Position numbers and translations under genes: made by a program
Notes under the pieces: generated by a model
What the model saw: the letters and a program-made list of their open reading frames with translations, nothing else
What the model was told of the DNA's origin: nothing
Databases searched by the model: none
From: Hyphomicrobiales bacterium
Lineage (GTDB): Bacteria > Pseudomonadota > Alphaproteobacteria > Rhizobiales > Rhizobiaceae
Length of the DNA: 64,000 nucleotides
Direction: 5' to 3'
Assembly (NCBI GenBank): GCA_900468805.1
Contig: UEIF01000008.1
Coordinates: 120,797 to 184,796 of the forward strand
In this document: positions 8,350 through 17,019 of the stretch, piece after piece
How the letters are laid out: the number at the start of each line of letters is the position of its first letter
Numbering within the stretch: position 1 is the first letter of the stretch

Positions 8350-9435
8350 TTATATGTCCGTCTGCCCGTGGACGCGATTGGTAAAATGGGCATTTCCAAG
8401 TCCAGTGCCGATCGTCAGGATCGCCCAGCTCGACACATCGGTCATCAGCGGGATCTGTGAAAGTCCCTGAATGACGCCGTCATTGTGCATTATGACAAAG
8501 GTTTCAGCCCCATCGATTTCAGGAATGCTTTTCACGAGAGCCGCCGGCAGGTTGAAATGGTCGCTTTCCCAGTTTCCGCCAGGAAGGTTCTGCCCGCCTC
8601 GAACGATCGCACCGTCGGTCTCGATCACGCCCGGACAGCCGATCCCGATCAATGGCGCAAGGTGGAGCTTGGCCTCGGCCGCCTTCGCAATCAGTTCTTT
8701 AAGCATTTCCGAGAGCTTCGCGACGGTTGAGGTCCGGCTTGGAGTTTCATCCGCATGCCGCCAGATGAGCGAGGCCACCACCGAGGCATCTTCGATTTTG
8801 CTTTTGGTGTCTTTCCCGAAGTGGACGACGCCTGCCCTGACGTTGGTTCCGCCGATATCAACGGCGAGGATCGCGTCATGGCCTTTGAGCATCCATTCCG
8901 GCATCAGGTGCACCGAACCAATCAGACCGGCATCGTCTGGATGATGCGCGATCGGGACGAGCTCGATTTCGACGCCGTCGCTCCGGAGAAGCATCATCGT
9001 GCGGGCGATGACAAGTTCGCCGATTTTGCGCTGCCGGAACCCGCCGCCAACGGCAATCCGTTCTGTTTTCTTCCACGGTTTTTCGTTCAGAAACTTTCTG
9101 ATGACGGCGGCAAACTCGCCGGAAAACTCCTCTACAGCGCCTAAGACCAAGGCTGCGGCCCCTGCATCTTCTCCGGAAAGCAGCGCGTCAATATCCTTCT
9201 TCTTCAGTTCTTTGGTCGGGATCTTGCCAAAGGGATCGCGTCCAAGCGCTCGCATCAGCATTCTTTGTTCGTCAAGCTTGTGGCGGAAAGACTTCTTGTT
9301 CGCGCCGTCGCCAATGAATCCTTTCCTATCCCGGGCCTCGTTGTTGTAGTCGTCGATGACAACTGAGGGCAATGTGGCCGCGCCGGGAACGAGTGGCGTC
9401 GTATCATTGGCAGGCTTACGGTTTGGTTTTGTCAT
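8350..9435 (-). CDS. ROK-family sugar kinase-like protein with permuted lobe order
   Basis: In this 361-residue protein the phosphate-binding N-lobe of a ROK kinase (AVDIGGTNVRAGVV, 191-204; GIGCPG, 264-269; HNDG, 317-320; ILTIGTGLGNAHF, 339-351) sits at the C-terminal end. A segment resembling the normal ROK C-lobe (AVEEFSGEFAAVIRKFL, then ERIAVGGGF at 125-133 and DDAGLIGS at 167-174) comes before it. The first 90 residues are basic and unfamiliar. The zinc motif CxCGxxGC of most ROK proteins is absent. The ATG at 9435 was preferred because upstream codons look non-coding. Family knowledge suggests phosphorylation of a hexose, but the substrate is unknown. An EcfG-like promoter lies 38 nt upstream. 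Confidence 0.82.
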   Translation of the reverse strand: MTKPNRKPANDTTPLVPGAATLPSVVIDDYNNEARDRKGFIGDGANKKSFRHKLDEQRMLMRALGRDPFGKIPTKELKKKDIDALLSGEDAGAAALVLGAVEEFSGEFAAVIRKFLNEKPWKKTERIAVGGGFRQRKIGELVIARTMMLLRSDGVEIELVPIAHHPDDAGLIGSVHLMPEWMLKGHDAILAVDIGGTNVRAGVVHFGKDTKSKIEDASVVASLIWRHADETPSRTSTVAKLSEMLKELIAKAAEAKLHLAPLIGIGCPGVIETDGAIVRGGQNLPGGNWESDHFNLPAALVKSIPEIDGAETFVIMHNDGVIQGLSQIPLMTDVSSWAILTIGTGLGNAHFTNRVHGQTDI

Positions 9436-9472
9436 GGAGGCTCGCGGAATTTCCAAATGTCGGGACCGCAGA

Positions 9473-9498
9473 AACGCACGACTGACTTTCGGTGTTCC
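9473..9498 (-). promoter_or_regulatory. EcfG/RpoE2-like promoter for the ROK-like gene
   Basis: On the minus strand GGAAC (9498-9494), a 17-nt spacer and CGTT (9476-9473) match the consensus perfectly. The ATG at 9435 is 37 nt downstream of the -10 element. Confidence 0.6.
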
Positions 9499-9841
9499 AG
9501 GGAGTTTAGAAACAATGAAGGTGCGTCGCTGGACGGCGGTCTTTTGCACGTGTCTCGTCCGCCCGGCAGTTGCGGGTTAGCGCCATCGCGCCTCATATCG
9601 GAGCTTTGCGACAGTGGCGGCTGCTATCACTTAACCTGGCGACGATCTGCGCCGTGGGTTTGCTTTTCCAATGTCGTGAAGACGCTGGCAATTAAACCGA
9701 CCGTCCGCCCTTGGTTTTTCGGCCTGCGAAATGCGCAATGGCGTGTAAGTACGGACGCTCTTCGACCGGCCGCCCTTGCCGACGCAAGATAGTTTCAGTC
9801 CAGTTTGGTCTTGAGCCGTTTGTCATGGGCGACGCCCTCCG

Positions 9842-10041
9842 GTGAGTTATACCCACGTTCGCAGCGCCTATGACGTGCTGAATGAGGCCGAATCGGCCTT
9901 GTACCAACGGGTGTATGATGACGTCATCTCGACAAAACAGATAGATAGAGCCGCCGAGCGCGAGGACGTAGCCAGCCGCATCATTCAGTCATCTCAGCGT
10001 GGGTGGAGGACGACGACACCTTGGCCCGCCTGCTGATCTGA
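9842..10041 (+). pseudogene. Small hypothetical gene, probably frameshifted near its end
   Basis: A GTG-initiated frame reads VSYTHVRSAYDVLNEAESALYQRVYDDVISTKQ..., with a coherent helical pattern, up to about 10003. Then it changes to a low-quality tail ending at 10036. One base over, the sequence VEDDDTLARLLI followed by TGA (10039-10041) continues the same style. A single-base indel in the GTGGGTGG run near 10000-10008 would therefore rejoin a protein of about 65 residues. I do not know its function. It resembles short conserved rhizobial unknowns. Confidence 0.4.
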
Positions 10042-10129
10042 GACTTCAGTTCAAGGGGTCAAGATAGCCTCTGAACCTATCCTCAAATCGCTTGACGCCG
10101 AACGTTTCGTCGACACCGCCGGATTGCGG

Positions 10130-10720
10130 CTAACCGACCTGCTCCACCAATAGCGTTCCTGTCGGAAGCGGCCTGATCAGCGACTTTGCAGAAACTCTTG
10201 GATCGAGCCAGTCGGCCCAACTGCTGCGCTCCAGGATGACGATCTGTCGATCGTGATAGGGGGCGATGTCTGGTCCCGGCTCCATCGTCAGCATGGTGAA
10301 GGCCTGGCCGACCTCCGGCATCTCGCGCCAGATGCCGGCGATGCAGAAGATCGGCTCATTTTTCTTGGTGAACAGCCACTTGTCCTTGCGCTTCTTTTGC
10401 GGGTCCTTCGGGTCTGTGAACTCGTAAAAGCCGTCGGCGACGATCAGGCAGCGATTGGAAGTGAATTCCCTCCCTTCCGACCTAAAATTATAGACCGGCC
10501 GCTTGTTCGGCCCAGGCCAGCTCCAGCGCCGTTGCACGAGCTCGGCCTCATCGTGAGTTCCGTCGAAGGTCCGGACGATGGCGCCGATATCGGTGATCTT
10601 GATGTCCTGACGCGCCTGAAGGTTCGGTGCGCCTTCACTGAAGCGGATCTTGATCTTGAGGTCGGCGAAATCTGCGACAACCGAGGCAACACCCACCATC
10701 AGCCGATAGTCATTGCACAT
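10130..10720 (-). CDS. SOS response-associated peptidase (SRAP/YedK family), Cys2 intact
   Basis: From the ATG at 10720 the 196-residue protein begins MCNDYR. The SRAP family (YedK/HMCES) needs Cys2, exposed after Met removal, to form a thiazolidine crosslink with abasic sites in single-stranded DNA. The conserved VADGFYEF (Glu) and APYHDRQIVIL (His) are present. GAAGGGAAG lies about 5 nt before this ATG, which supports initiation here. However, the reading frame stays open upstream to 10951, so a longer fused product is formally possible. It is divergent from a second SRAP gene at 11034, and both sit beside dinB and ligD. Confidence 0.88.
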   Translation of the reverse strand: MCNDYRLMVGVASVVADFADLKIKIRFSEGAPNLQARQDIKITDIGAIVRTFDGTHDEAELVQRRWSWPGPNKRPVYNFRSEGREFTSNRCLIVADGFYEFTDPKDPQKKRKDKWLFTKKNEPIFCIAGIWREMPEVGQAFTMLTMEPGPDIAPYHDRQIVILERSSWADWLDPRVSAKSLIRPLPTGTLLVEQVG

Positions 10721-10951
10721 TGCTCTTCCCTTCGAGTGCGTTCCCATCACCGCGCGACCGAGCCGCTGCAGGTGCAATATATGCGCCGATTGCACGCGTT
10801 CCAGCAGAACGAGGAGATCCTCGGCGTCCCTTGTCGGCAGGCGGAGAGCGGCCAGCCTTTTGATCAGAACGGTTTGACGCGCGAGGATGGCGGCGCCATC
10901 TCGAACGTGTCGCATGACCATCTGAAGCTCGGTCTCATCGACGCGGATCAA
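10721..10951 (-). CDS. Small helical ORF fused in frame upstream of the SRAP gene
   Basis: About 77 codons from an ATG at 10951 run without a stop into the SRAP gene. The sequence (ELQMVMRHVRDGAAILARQ, ERVQSAHILHLQRL) resembles short stand-alone rhizobial helical proteins, and ends GRAVMGTHSKGRA just before the SRAP Met. It may be an independent gene that lost its stop through an indel. A fusion would bury the SRAP Cys2 and should inactivate it. No function can be assigned. Confidence 0.4.
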
Positions 10952-11010
10952 CGGAGATTAGCAGCTTTCCACCGTCCGCACACGATCCATCAGACTTGCC
11001 TAAGGAAGAT

Positions 11011-11025
11011 GTTCCTGATATGTTC
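11011..11025 (+). promoter_or_regulatory. LexA-type SOS box (GTTC-N7-GTTC) before the second SRAP gene
   Basis: GTTC at 11011-11014 and GTTC at 11022-11025 are separated by exactly 7 nt, the direct-repeat operator known for LexA in Alphaproteobacteria. It ends 8 nt before the ATG at 11034 and also lies 60 nt from the divergent ORF start at 10951, so it could control both SRAP genes. Confidence 0.6.
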
Positions 11026-11033
11026 CAGCCGCG

Positions 11034-11528
11034 ATGAGTGCGACCGTTTTCCAGTCCGATGCCCCGCTCGACGAGTGCCGGGTCATCGTCAGGCGCCATG
11101 AGAGCGACGTGGAAATGGTCGAACTGCCCTGGGGGCTGCGGCCCCGCGATGGCGGTCCGCGCGCCGTCAACGTCGTTCGATCGGAGGGCCGAACATTTCC
11201 GACCCACCGCTGCCTGGTGCCGGCTTCCGAGTTTCGCCACAAGGGCTTCCGCTTTTCGCTCGCAAATGGGGACTGGTTCTATTTCGCCGGGATTTGGCGG
11301 CCGGCGACTAAGGATTGGCCGCAGGCCTATGCCATCCTGACCATCGAAGCGAATGTGGACATCGCGCCGTTTCATGACCGACAGATGGCGGTTCTCGCTC
11401 GCGACCAACGCATGGCCTGGCTCGACGGACTGCTGCCCGAAGACGAAATCCTGCGGCCGTTGCCGGCGGGGACATTCCGGGTCAAGCGCCACGCGGGCGC
11501 TCCTGCCCAGCCGATGCTGGCTATGTAG
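11034..11528 (+). CDS. Second SRAP-family protein, shortened and lacking the N-terminal Cys
   Basis: This 164-residue protein shares the SRAP core: PWGLRP, NVVRSEGRTFPTHRCLVPASEF, YAILTIEAN and APFHDRQMAVL. It starts MSATVFQSD instead of MC-, and the N-terminal beta segment of canonical YedK is missing. The His-Asp-Arg active-site stretch remains, but the nucleophile that crosslinks to abasic DNA is absent, so it cannot use the known mechanism. It may bind the substrate non-covalently, partner with the adjacent SRAP, or be a decaying paralogue. The LexA-type box at its start suggests damage induction. Confidence 0.82.
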   Translation: MSATVFQSDAPLDECRVIVRRHESDVEMVELPWGLRPRDGGPRAVNVVRSEGRTFPTHRCLVPASEFRHKGFRFSLANGDWFYFAGIWRPATKDWPQAYAILTIEANVDIAPFHDRQMAVLARDQRMAWLDGLLPEDEILRPLPAGTFRVKRHAGAPAQPMLAM

Positions 11529-11555
11529 AGCGCCAGTCGCAACTGCGGTTGCGGC

Positions 11556-12602
11556 CTAAGCGCGCCTCTCCAGTGAGGACAGGGTAACGCCGAGCAGGCG
11601 GATGCCTTTGCGGGGCGGGAAGATCGGCGCCGGCAGCAGGCCAACGATATCCTTCAGATCGGCGATCGCCGGCAGAGGGGCCGCAACCGTCTTGCTGCGG
11701 GTGCGCTGGGTAAAGTCGGCATATTTGATCTTCAAGGTCACCGTCTTGGCGCCGATCCCATTGGCCTCGCAATAATCCCAGACCTTCCTGATCAGCGGGT
11801 CGAGCCCTTCGTTGGCCGGCTCAAGGGTATGGAGGTCTAGCAAGAACGTATCTTTGGCGCCGACGGATTTACGCACCCGGCTCGGCTTGACCTGCCGCTC
11901 GTCGATGCCGCGGGCAATGTCATGGAAATAGGGGCCCCGACTTCCCGAAATGGTGGATGAGGAATTCGAGCGTCATCTCCTTGAGGTCGGCGCCCGTGTC
12001 GATCCCGGGCCGCTGCATCTTCTCGGCCGTTGCCGTGCCGACGCCATGAAATTTCTTGACGGCGAGGGCCTCGACGAAGGCCGGCCCATTCTTCGGCATG
12101 ATGACGGCCTGACCGTTGGGCTTGTTGAGGTCAGATGCCATCTTGGCAAGGAACTTATTGTAGGAAATGCCGGCCGAGGCATTGAGCCGGTGACCTGCTT
12201 GATCTTGGCGCGGATCTCCAGCGCGATCTCTCCATGTCCTTCAGATTTTCGGTGACATCGAGATAGGCCTCGTCGAGCGACAGCGGCTCGATCATCGACG
12301 TATATTCGGCAAAGATCTCGCGGATCTGCTGCAGACACCGTCTTATAGACATCGAAGCGCGGCGGCACGAAGATCAGATCCGGACATTTGCGCTTGGCGC
12401 TCACCGACGGCATCGCCGAGTGAACGCCGAAGGCGCGGGCCTCGTAACTTGCTGCCGCGACAACGCCGCGGGCGGCCGATCCGCCGACCGCCAGCTGGTT
12501 GCCGCGCAGATCGGGATTATCGCGCTGCTCGACCGACGCATAAAACGCGACCATGTCGATGTGCACGATTTTTCGAATTGGGGTCGAGCTCACGTCGTAC
12601 AT
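11556..12602 (-). pseudogene. dinB: dinB (DNA polymerase IV) broken by four frameshifts
   Basis: Conserved Pol IV blocks are all present in order but in changing frames: [15 protein letters not shown] (metal-binding Asp), then [17 protein letters not shown], then [21 protein letters not shown] and [14 protein letters not shown], then RKSVGAKDTF and KGIRLLGVTLSSLE. Frame changes are needed near 12330 (one extra base), 12228 (indel beside ATGGAGAGATC), 12183-12190 (one missing C) and 11936-11939 (one extra C in GGGGCCCC). As written, no functional polymerase can be made. It lies between the SRAP genes and ligD, a plausible translesion/NHEJ neighbourhood. Confidence 0.85.
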
Positions 12603-12824
12603 GGCGGCTTCTTCGATCGCGATTGCATCTGCATATTGAGTTCGTGCCGAAACGAAAAGAGAAAATAGCAGGCTTCAGCGCGATATCACCCATTTCGATG
12701 GGTGCCTTCGGACGCACAGGCGAAACTACCGGCCGCCGAAGGCGTTTTCGTTCCGTGGAGATTTGACACCGGCAAGACTGAGGCCGGCTTTGCTCCTCGT
12801 GCCATGGAAAGGGTCCGCAATATT

Positions 12825-15460
12825 ATGGCAGACAATCTCTCGAAATACCGCGCCAAGCGCGACTTCAAAAAGACCAGCGAACCGAGCGGGGAGACGCATG
12901 TCAAGCCATCGAACCGCCGGCGGTACGTGATCCAGAAGCACGATGCCACCCGGCTCCACTATGATCTGAGGCTCGAACTTGACGGCGTGTTCAAATCCTG
13001 GGCAGTGACCAAGGGGCCTTCCCTCGACCCGCACGACAAGCGGTTGGCGGTCGAGGTCGAGGATCACCCGCTCGACTATGGCGACTTCGAAGGAACGATA
13101 CCGAAGGGGCAATATGGCGGCGGCACGGTGATGCTGTGGGATCGCGGTTATTGGGAACCGGAAGGCAGGAAGTCACCCGAGGAGGCCCTGAGGAAGGGAG
13201 ATTTCAAGTTCATCCTGGAGGGCAAGAGGCTGCATGGCAGCTTCGTCCTGGTCCGGATGGGCAACGACCGTGATGGCGGCAAGCGGACCAACTGGCTGCT
13301 GATCAAACATCACGACGACCATTCCGTCGAGGAAAACGGCGCGGCTATTCTCGAAGAAAATGCGACATCGGTCGCCTCCGCCCGCAGCATGGATCAGATC
13401 GCCGCGGGCAAGGGCCGCAAGCCACGACCGTTCATGATGGAGAATGGGGATGTCGAGGCGGATGCGGTCTGGGACAGCAAACATGGCCTGGCGGCCGACG
13501 CGCGCAAAAAGCGGTCGCGCAAGACTGTCGCGACCTCCACTGTCGCCGACCTGCCGGATTTCATCGATCCGCAGCTCTGCGAGAAGCTTGCTCGGCCACC
13601 GGCCGGCGATGATTGGCTGCACGAAATCAAGTTCGACGGTTACCGGATCCAGATGCGCGTTGCCAATGGCGCCGCGACGCTGAAGACGCGAAAGGGCCTC
13701 GACTGGACGGCGAAATATTCGGAAATCGCGGAAGCGGCGTCAGAACTTCCCGATTGCATCATCGATGGCGAGATCTGCGCCCTCGACGAGAATGGTGCAC
13801 CCGATTTCGCGGCCCTACAGGCCGCTTTGTCGGAGGGAAGACGGGCGATCTCGTCTATTTCGCGTTCGACCTGCTCTTTGACGGCGGCGAGGACCTGCGG
13901 TCGATGCGCCTGGTCGAACGGAAGGAGCGGCTTCAAAATCTGCTTGCCGGTGCCGGCGACGATCCGCGCGTCCGCTACGTCGAACATTTCGAATCCGGTG
14001 GCGACGCAGTGCTGCGGTCCGCCTGCAAGCTGCATCTGGAGGGTGTCGTCTCCAAGCAGGTCGATGCGCCCTATCAATCGGGCCGCACCGACAGCTGGGC
14101 GAAATCGAAGTGCCGGGCCGGCCATGAGGTGGTGATCGGCGCATACGCCAAGACCAACGGCAAGTTCCGCTCGCTGCTGGTCGGCGTCTACCGCGGTGAT
14201 CACTTCGTCTATGTGGGCCGTGTCGGAACCGGCTACAGCGCCGGGAAAGTCGAGTTACTCCTTCCGAAGCTCAAGGCGCTCGAGGCGGCGCGGTCGCCGT
14301 TCAGCGGTATTGGCGCTCCGAAGACGCAGGCTGACGTTATTTGGGTGAAGCCCGAGCTTGTCGCCGAAATCGAATTCGAGGGGTGGACCGCAGACGGCCT
14401 CGTCCGCCAGGCGGCCTTCAAGGGGCTGCGCGAGGACAAGCCGTCGAAGGAGGTCGAGGCCGAGAAGCCGGTATCGCCCGCCAAGATCGATACCGCCGAA
14501 CCTGTTGCGGCCGCCCAGCACAGGCCTGTCCGGCGCAAAGGCGCAAAGGCCGAGGTCATGGGCGTCCTGATCTCCAATCCCGACAAGCCGCTCTGGCCAG
14601 ACGCCGGCGATGGTGAGCCTGTCACCAAGGAAGAGCTGGCGCGCTATCATGAAGCCGTCGGTGCCTGGTTGATCGAGCACATCAGAGGCCGGCCCTGTTC
14701 GATTATCCGCGCGCCCGATGGGATCGGCGGAGAGCAGTTCTTCCAGCGACATGCGATGCCCGGAACGTCGAACCTTTTCGAGCTGGTCAAGGTCTTCGGT
14801 GACAAGAAGCCTTACCTGCAGATCGATCGGATCGAGGGACTGGCGGCGATTGCCCAGATCGGCGGTGTCGAGTTGCATCCGTGGAATTGCGAGCCCGGCA
14901 AGCCGGAAGTGCCCGGCCGGCTGGTATTCGATCTCGATCCCGGCCCCGATGTGCCGTTTTCGACGGTGGTCGCGGCGGCGCGCGAGATGCGCGACCGTCT
15001 CGATGAGCTCGGCCTTGTCAGCTTCTGCAAGACCACGGGCGGCAAAGGGCTGCATGTCGTGACCCCGCTCGCCGTCAACAAACGAAAACCGCTATCCTGG
15101 GCCGAGGCCAAGGGTTTTGCCCACGATGTCTGTCAGCAGATGGCGCGCGACAATCCCGACCTCTATCTGACGAAGATGACCAAGAGTCTGAGAGGTGGCC
15201 GGATCTTCCTCGATTATCTCCGCAACGATCGCATGGCCACCGCCGTCGCGCCATTGTCGCCGCGCGCCCGGCCCGGCGCCACCGTGTCGATGCCGCTCAC
15301 CTGGACGCAGGTGAAGTCCGATCTCGACCCGAAGCGGTTTAACGTGCGCACCGTGCCGGCGCTGCTTGCGAAAACCTCCGCCTGGCAGGATTATTGTGAC
15401 GGTGAGCGATCGCTCGAGCAGGCGATCAAGCGCCTCGGGAAACCAGGACGGGCAGGGTGA
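12825..15460 (+). pseudogene. ligD: LigD: NHEJ 3'-phosphoesterase/ATP ligase/primase-polymerase, one frameshift
   Basis: The corrected product has 878 residues, the usual size of three-domain rhizobial LigD. Domains in order are phosphoesterase (residues about 1-180; LRLELDGVFKSWAV, KGQYGGGTVMLWD), ligase (about 215-540; adenylated Lys269 in EIKFDGYR) and polymerase (about 570-860; metal site FDLDPGPDV, then TGGKGLHVV). Near 13835 the frame changes: [11 protein letters not shown] must join [17 protein letters not shown], which needs one more G in GAGGGAAG. As written, a truncated phosphoesterase/partial ligase and a separate C-terminal part result. I preferred ATG 12825 (MADNLSKYRAKRDF), the conserved N-terminus. 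Known partner: Ku, encoded at 18-19.8 kb. Confidence 0.88.
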
Positions 15461-15490
15461 TCTCCGAAGCGTGGCTTCCGGCAATGTCAT

Positions 15491-16402
15491 ATGAAGAAAA
15501 CAAAGGACACATCCGCCCCCGTCCCGCGTGAGGGGGCAACGACCGACTTGCCGCATGACCGGATAACGGTGGAGCGTTTCAGGGAGGCGTTTCCGCGTGC
15601 CCGGTGGAACGACACGCTGAATGCCTGGTTCGTGCCCGGCCGCAGGGCGGAAAAACGCATCGGCCGCTGGCTTGCCGAGATGGAAGCGGAGGCCGACACC
15701 TTCGCGGACGAGAAGGGCAGGGACGCTTTCGCCTTCGAGCCGATCGAAAGCCGTTACCTTGAGGCCGCACCAGCGAGCTTCCAGATCCGGACGCCCTATT
15801 CACGCACCGTCATCGACGAAATCCGGGAAATCCCCTATGCGCGCTGGGATGCCGACCGCCGCCTCTGGACCGTGCCCTATCGCTCATCCGAGGAACTGCG
15901 GCAGCGGTGGCAGGCGATCGAGGCGGCCGCCGAACGGAGCGAGCCGGCGGCACGACGGGCACGGCGGCAGGCGATCAAGGGTACTGAAGAAGACGAGGCA
16001 TCCAAGGCGAGGTCGAGGGAGCGCCGGCGGAAGCGATATCCGGTTCCCGCTGGTGATACCCCACCGTTCGATTGCGCGATCGGCACGCATATCGGGATCG
16101 TCTTTTTCACCAAGACCGACGGCGAACTCGCGGATCCGGTGACGGTCAGCGCCTTCTATTTTGCCGCGGCGGAAGGGGAGGACTATGTCTGGGTGTCATG
16201 GCGAGGAGGTTCTGTCGAAGAACTGGTGACGACCTGGCCGGCGCGGACGCCGCCGGAACAACACGAACGCGATCGCGGCTGGTGGATACCAACGCTTGAG
16301 GAGTTGCGCACTGCTCGGCGGGCCGCCAAATCCAGGCGGCGGACGAATGAGCGCAAGCAAAAGGACAACCCATCCGGTGAGAGACCAGCAGGCAATGCTT
16401 GA
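15491..16402 (+). CDS. Hypothetical protein with two HARP-like repeats, adjacent to ligD
   Basis: This 303-residue protein is not a standard annotated family to me. Two segments share a pattern: ITVERFREAFPRARWND-x5-WFVPG (about 25-52) and FQIRTPYSRTVIDEIREIPYARWDADRRLWTVPYR (about 97-131). The second closely follows the HARP (SMARCAL1/HepA-related) pattern of a helix followed by R/Y-W-D-x3-R-x-W-x-V-P. A very basic linker (AARRARRQ, RSRERRRKRYP) and a C-terminal domain ending GWWIPTLEEL with a Lys/Arg tail suggest nucleic-acid binding. It begins 30 nt after ligD and overlaps the next gene by 8 nt, so it is probably part of the NHEJ operon. HARP domains in eukaryotic SMARCAL1 act in strand annealing. 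Confidence 0.75.
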   Translation: MKKTKDTSAPVPREGATTDLPHDRITVERFREAFPRARWNDTLNAWFVPGRRAEKRIGRWLAEMEAEADTFADEKGRDAFAFEPIESRYLEAAPASFQIRTPYSRTVIDEIREIPYARWDADRRLWTVPYRSSEELRQRWQAIEAAAERSEPAARRARRQAIKGTEEDEASKARSRERRRKRYPVPAGDTPPFDCAIGTHIGIVFFTKTDGELADPVTVSAFYFAAAEGEDYVWVSWRGGSVEELVTTWPARTPPEQHERDRGWWIPTLEELRTARRAAKSRRRTNERKQKDNPSGERPAGNA

Positions 16403-16886
16403 GGAATTCCGACGCTTGCCGTCGATCGAGCCGCGTGACCTCGTCGGCCTATGGAAAGGGCACGGCATACCGGCCGGGCATCCCTTCGACGGCGTGCTGG
16501 AAAATCTCGGCTGGTTCGGCAAGCGGTTTACGCCCAACATGCGCGCCGACGCGTTGCTGTTTCGGTCTGGCGAACACCGGTTGAATGCGATCGATCCGAA
16601 ATGGATACCCCTTCAGCTGGCGCTACGTTTCCATGAGGTCGGCAGGACGACTATTGCGAGAAACCTGTTTTCCTATCTTCACCGCCGTCTGCGGGCGAGG
16701 GGTCCGGTCGCTTCCCTGAAGACCATGGCGTTTGGCGGCGCCGAGAGTGCCGCCATGGTCTACGATCACCAGCCGATCGTCGATCATTTCCGGCGAACAG
16801 ACGACCTGAGGGTCATGGGAGCGATGACGATCAGCGGCAACGAGCGGATCTATTTCTTCGAACTCGAGCGCGTCGACGAACCTTGA
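16395..16886 (+). CDS. DUF4334 / GXWXG-domain protein
   Basis: The protein has the N-terminal GXWXG motif (DLVGLWKGHGIPAGHPFDGVLENLGWFGKRF). The DUF4334 region follows: LKTMAFGG, MVYDHQPIVDHFRR, DDLRVMGAMTI. The family has no established biochemical function and small lipid or ligand binding has been suggested. The ATG at 16395 overlaps the end of the HARP-like gene by 8 nt, and an alternative in-frame ATG lies at 16347. It ends the ligD-side operon. A role in repair is only suggested by position. Confidence 0.8.
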   Translation: MLEEFRRLPSIEPRDLVGLWKGHGIPAGHPFDGVLENLGWFGKRFTPNMRADALLFRSGEHRLNAIDPKWIPLQLALRFHEVGRTTIARNLFSYLHRRLRARGPVASLKTMAFGGAESAAMVYDHQPIVDHFRRTDDLRVMGAMTISGNERIYFFELERVDEP

Positions 16887-17019
16887 AGACCAGTCATCCC
16901 GATACCATTTATCGCCGATTACCCGTTTCGACGATCGCATTGCCGCGCAGATTGTCTGCCGCGTGCGCTCCTCCGGGTCGGACAGGGCGCTCCCCGCAAG
17001 GGTCGAGCGCCCTGTCCAT

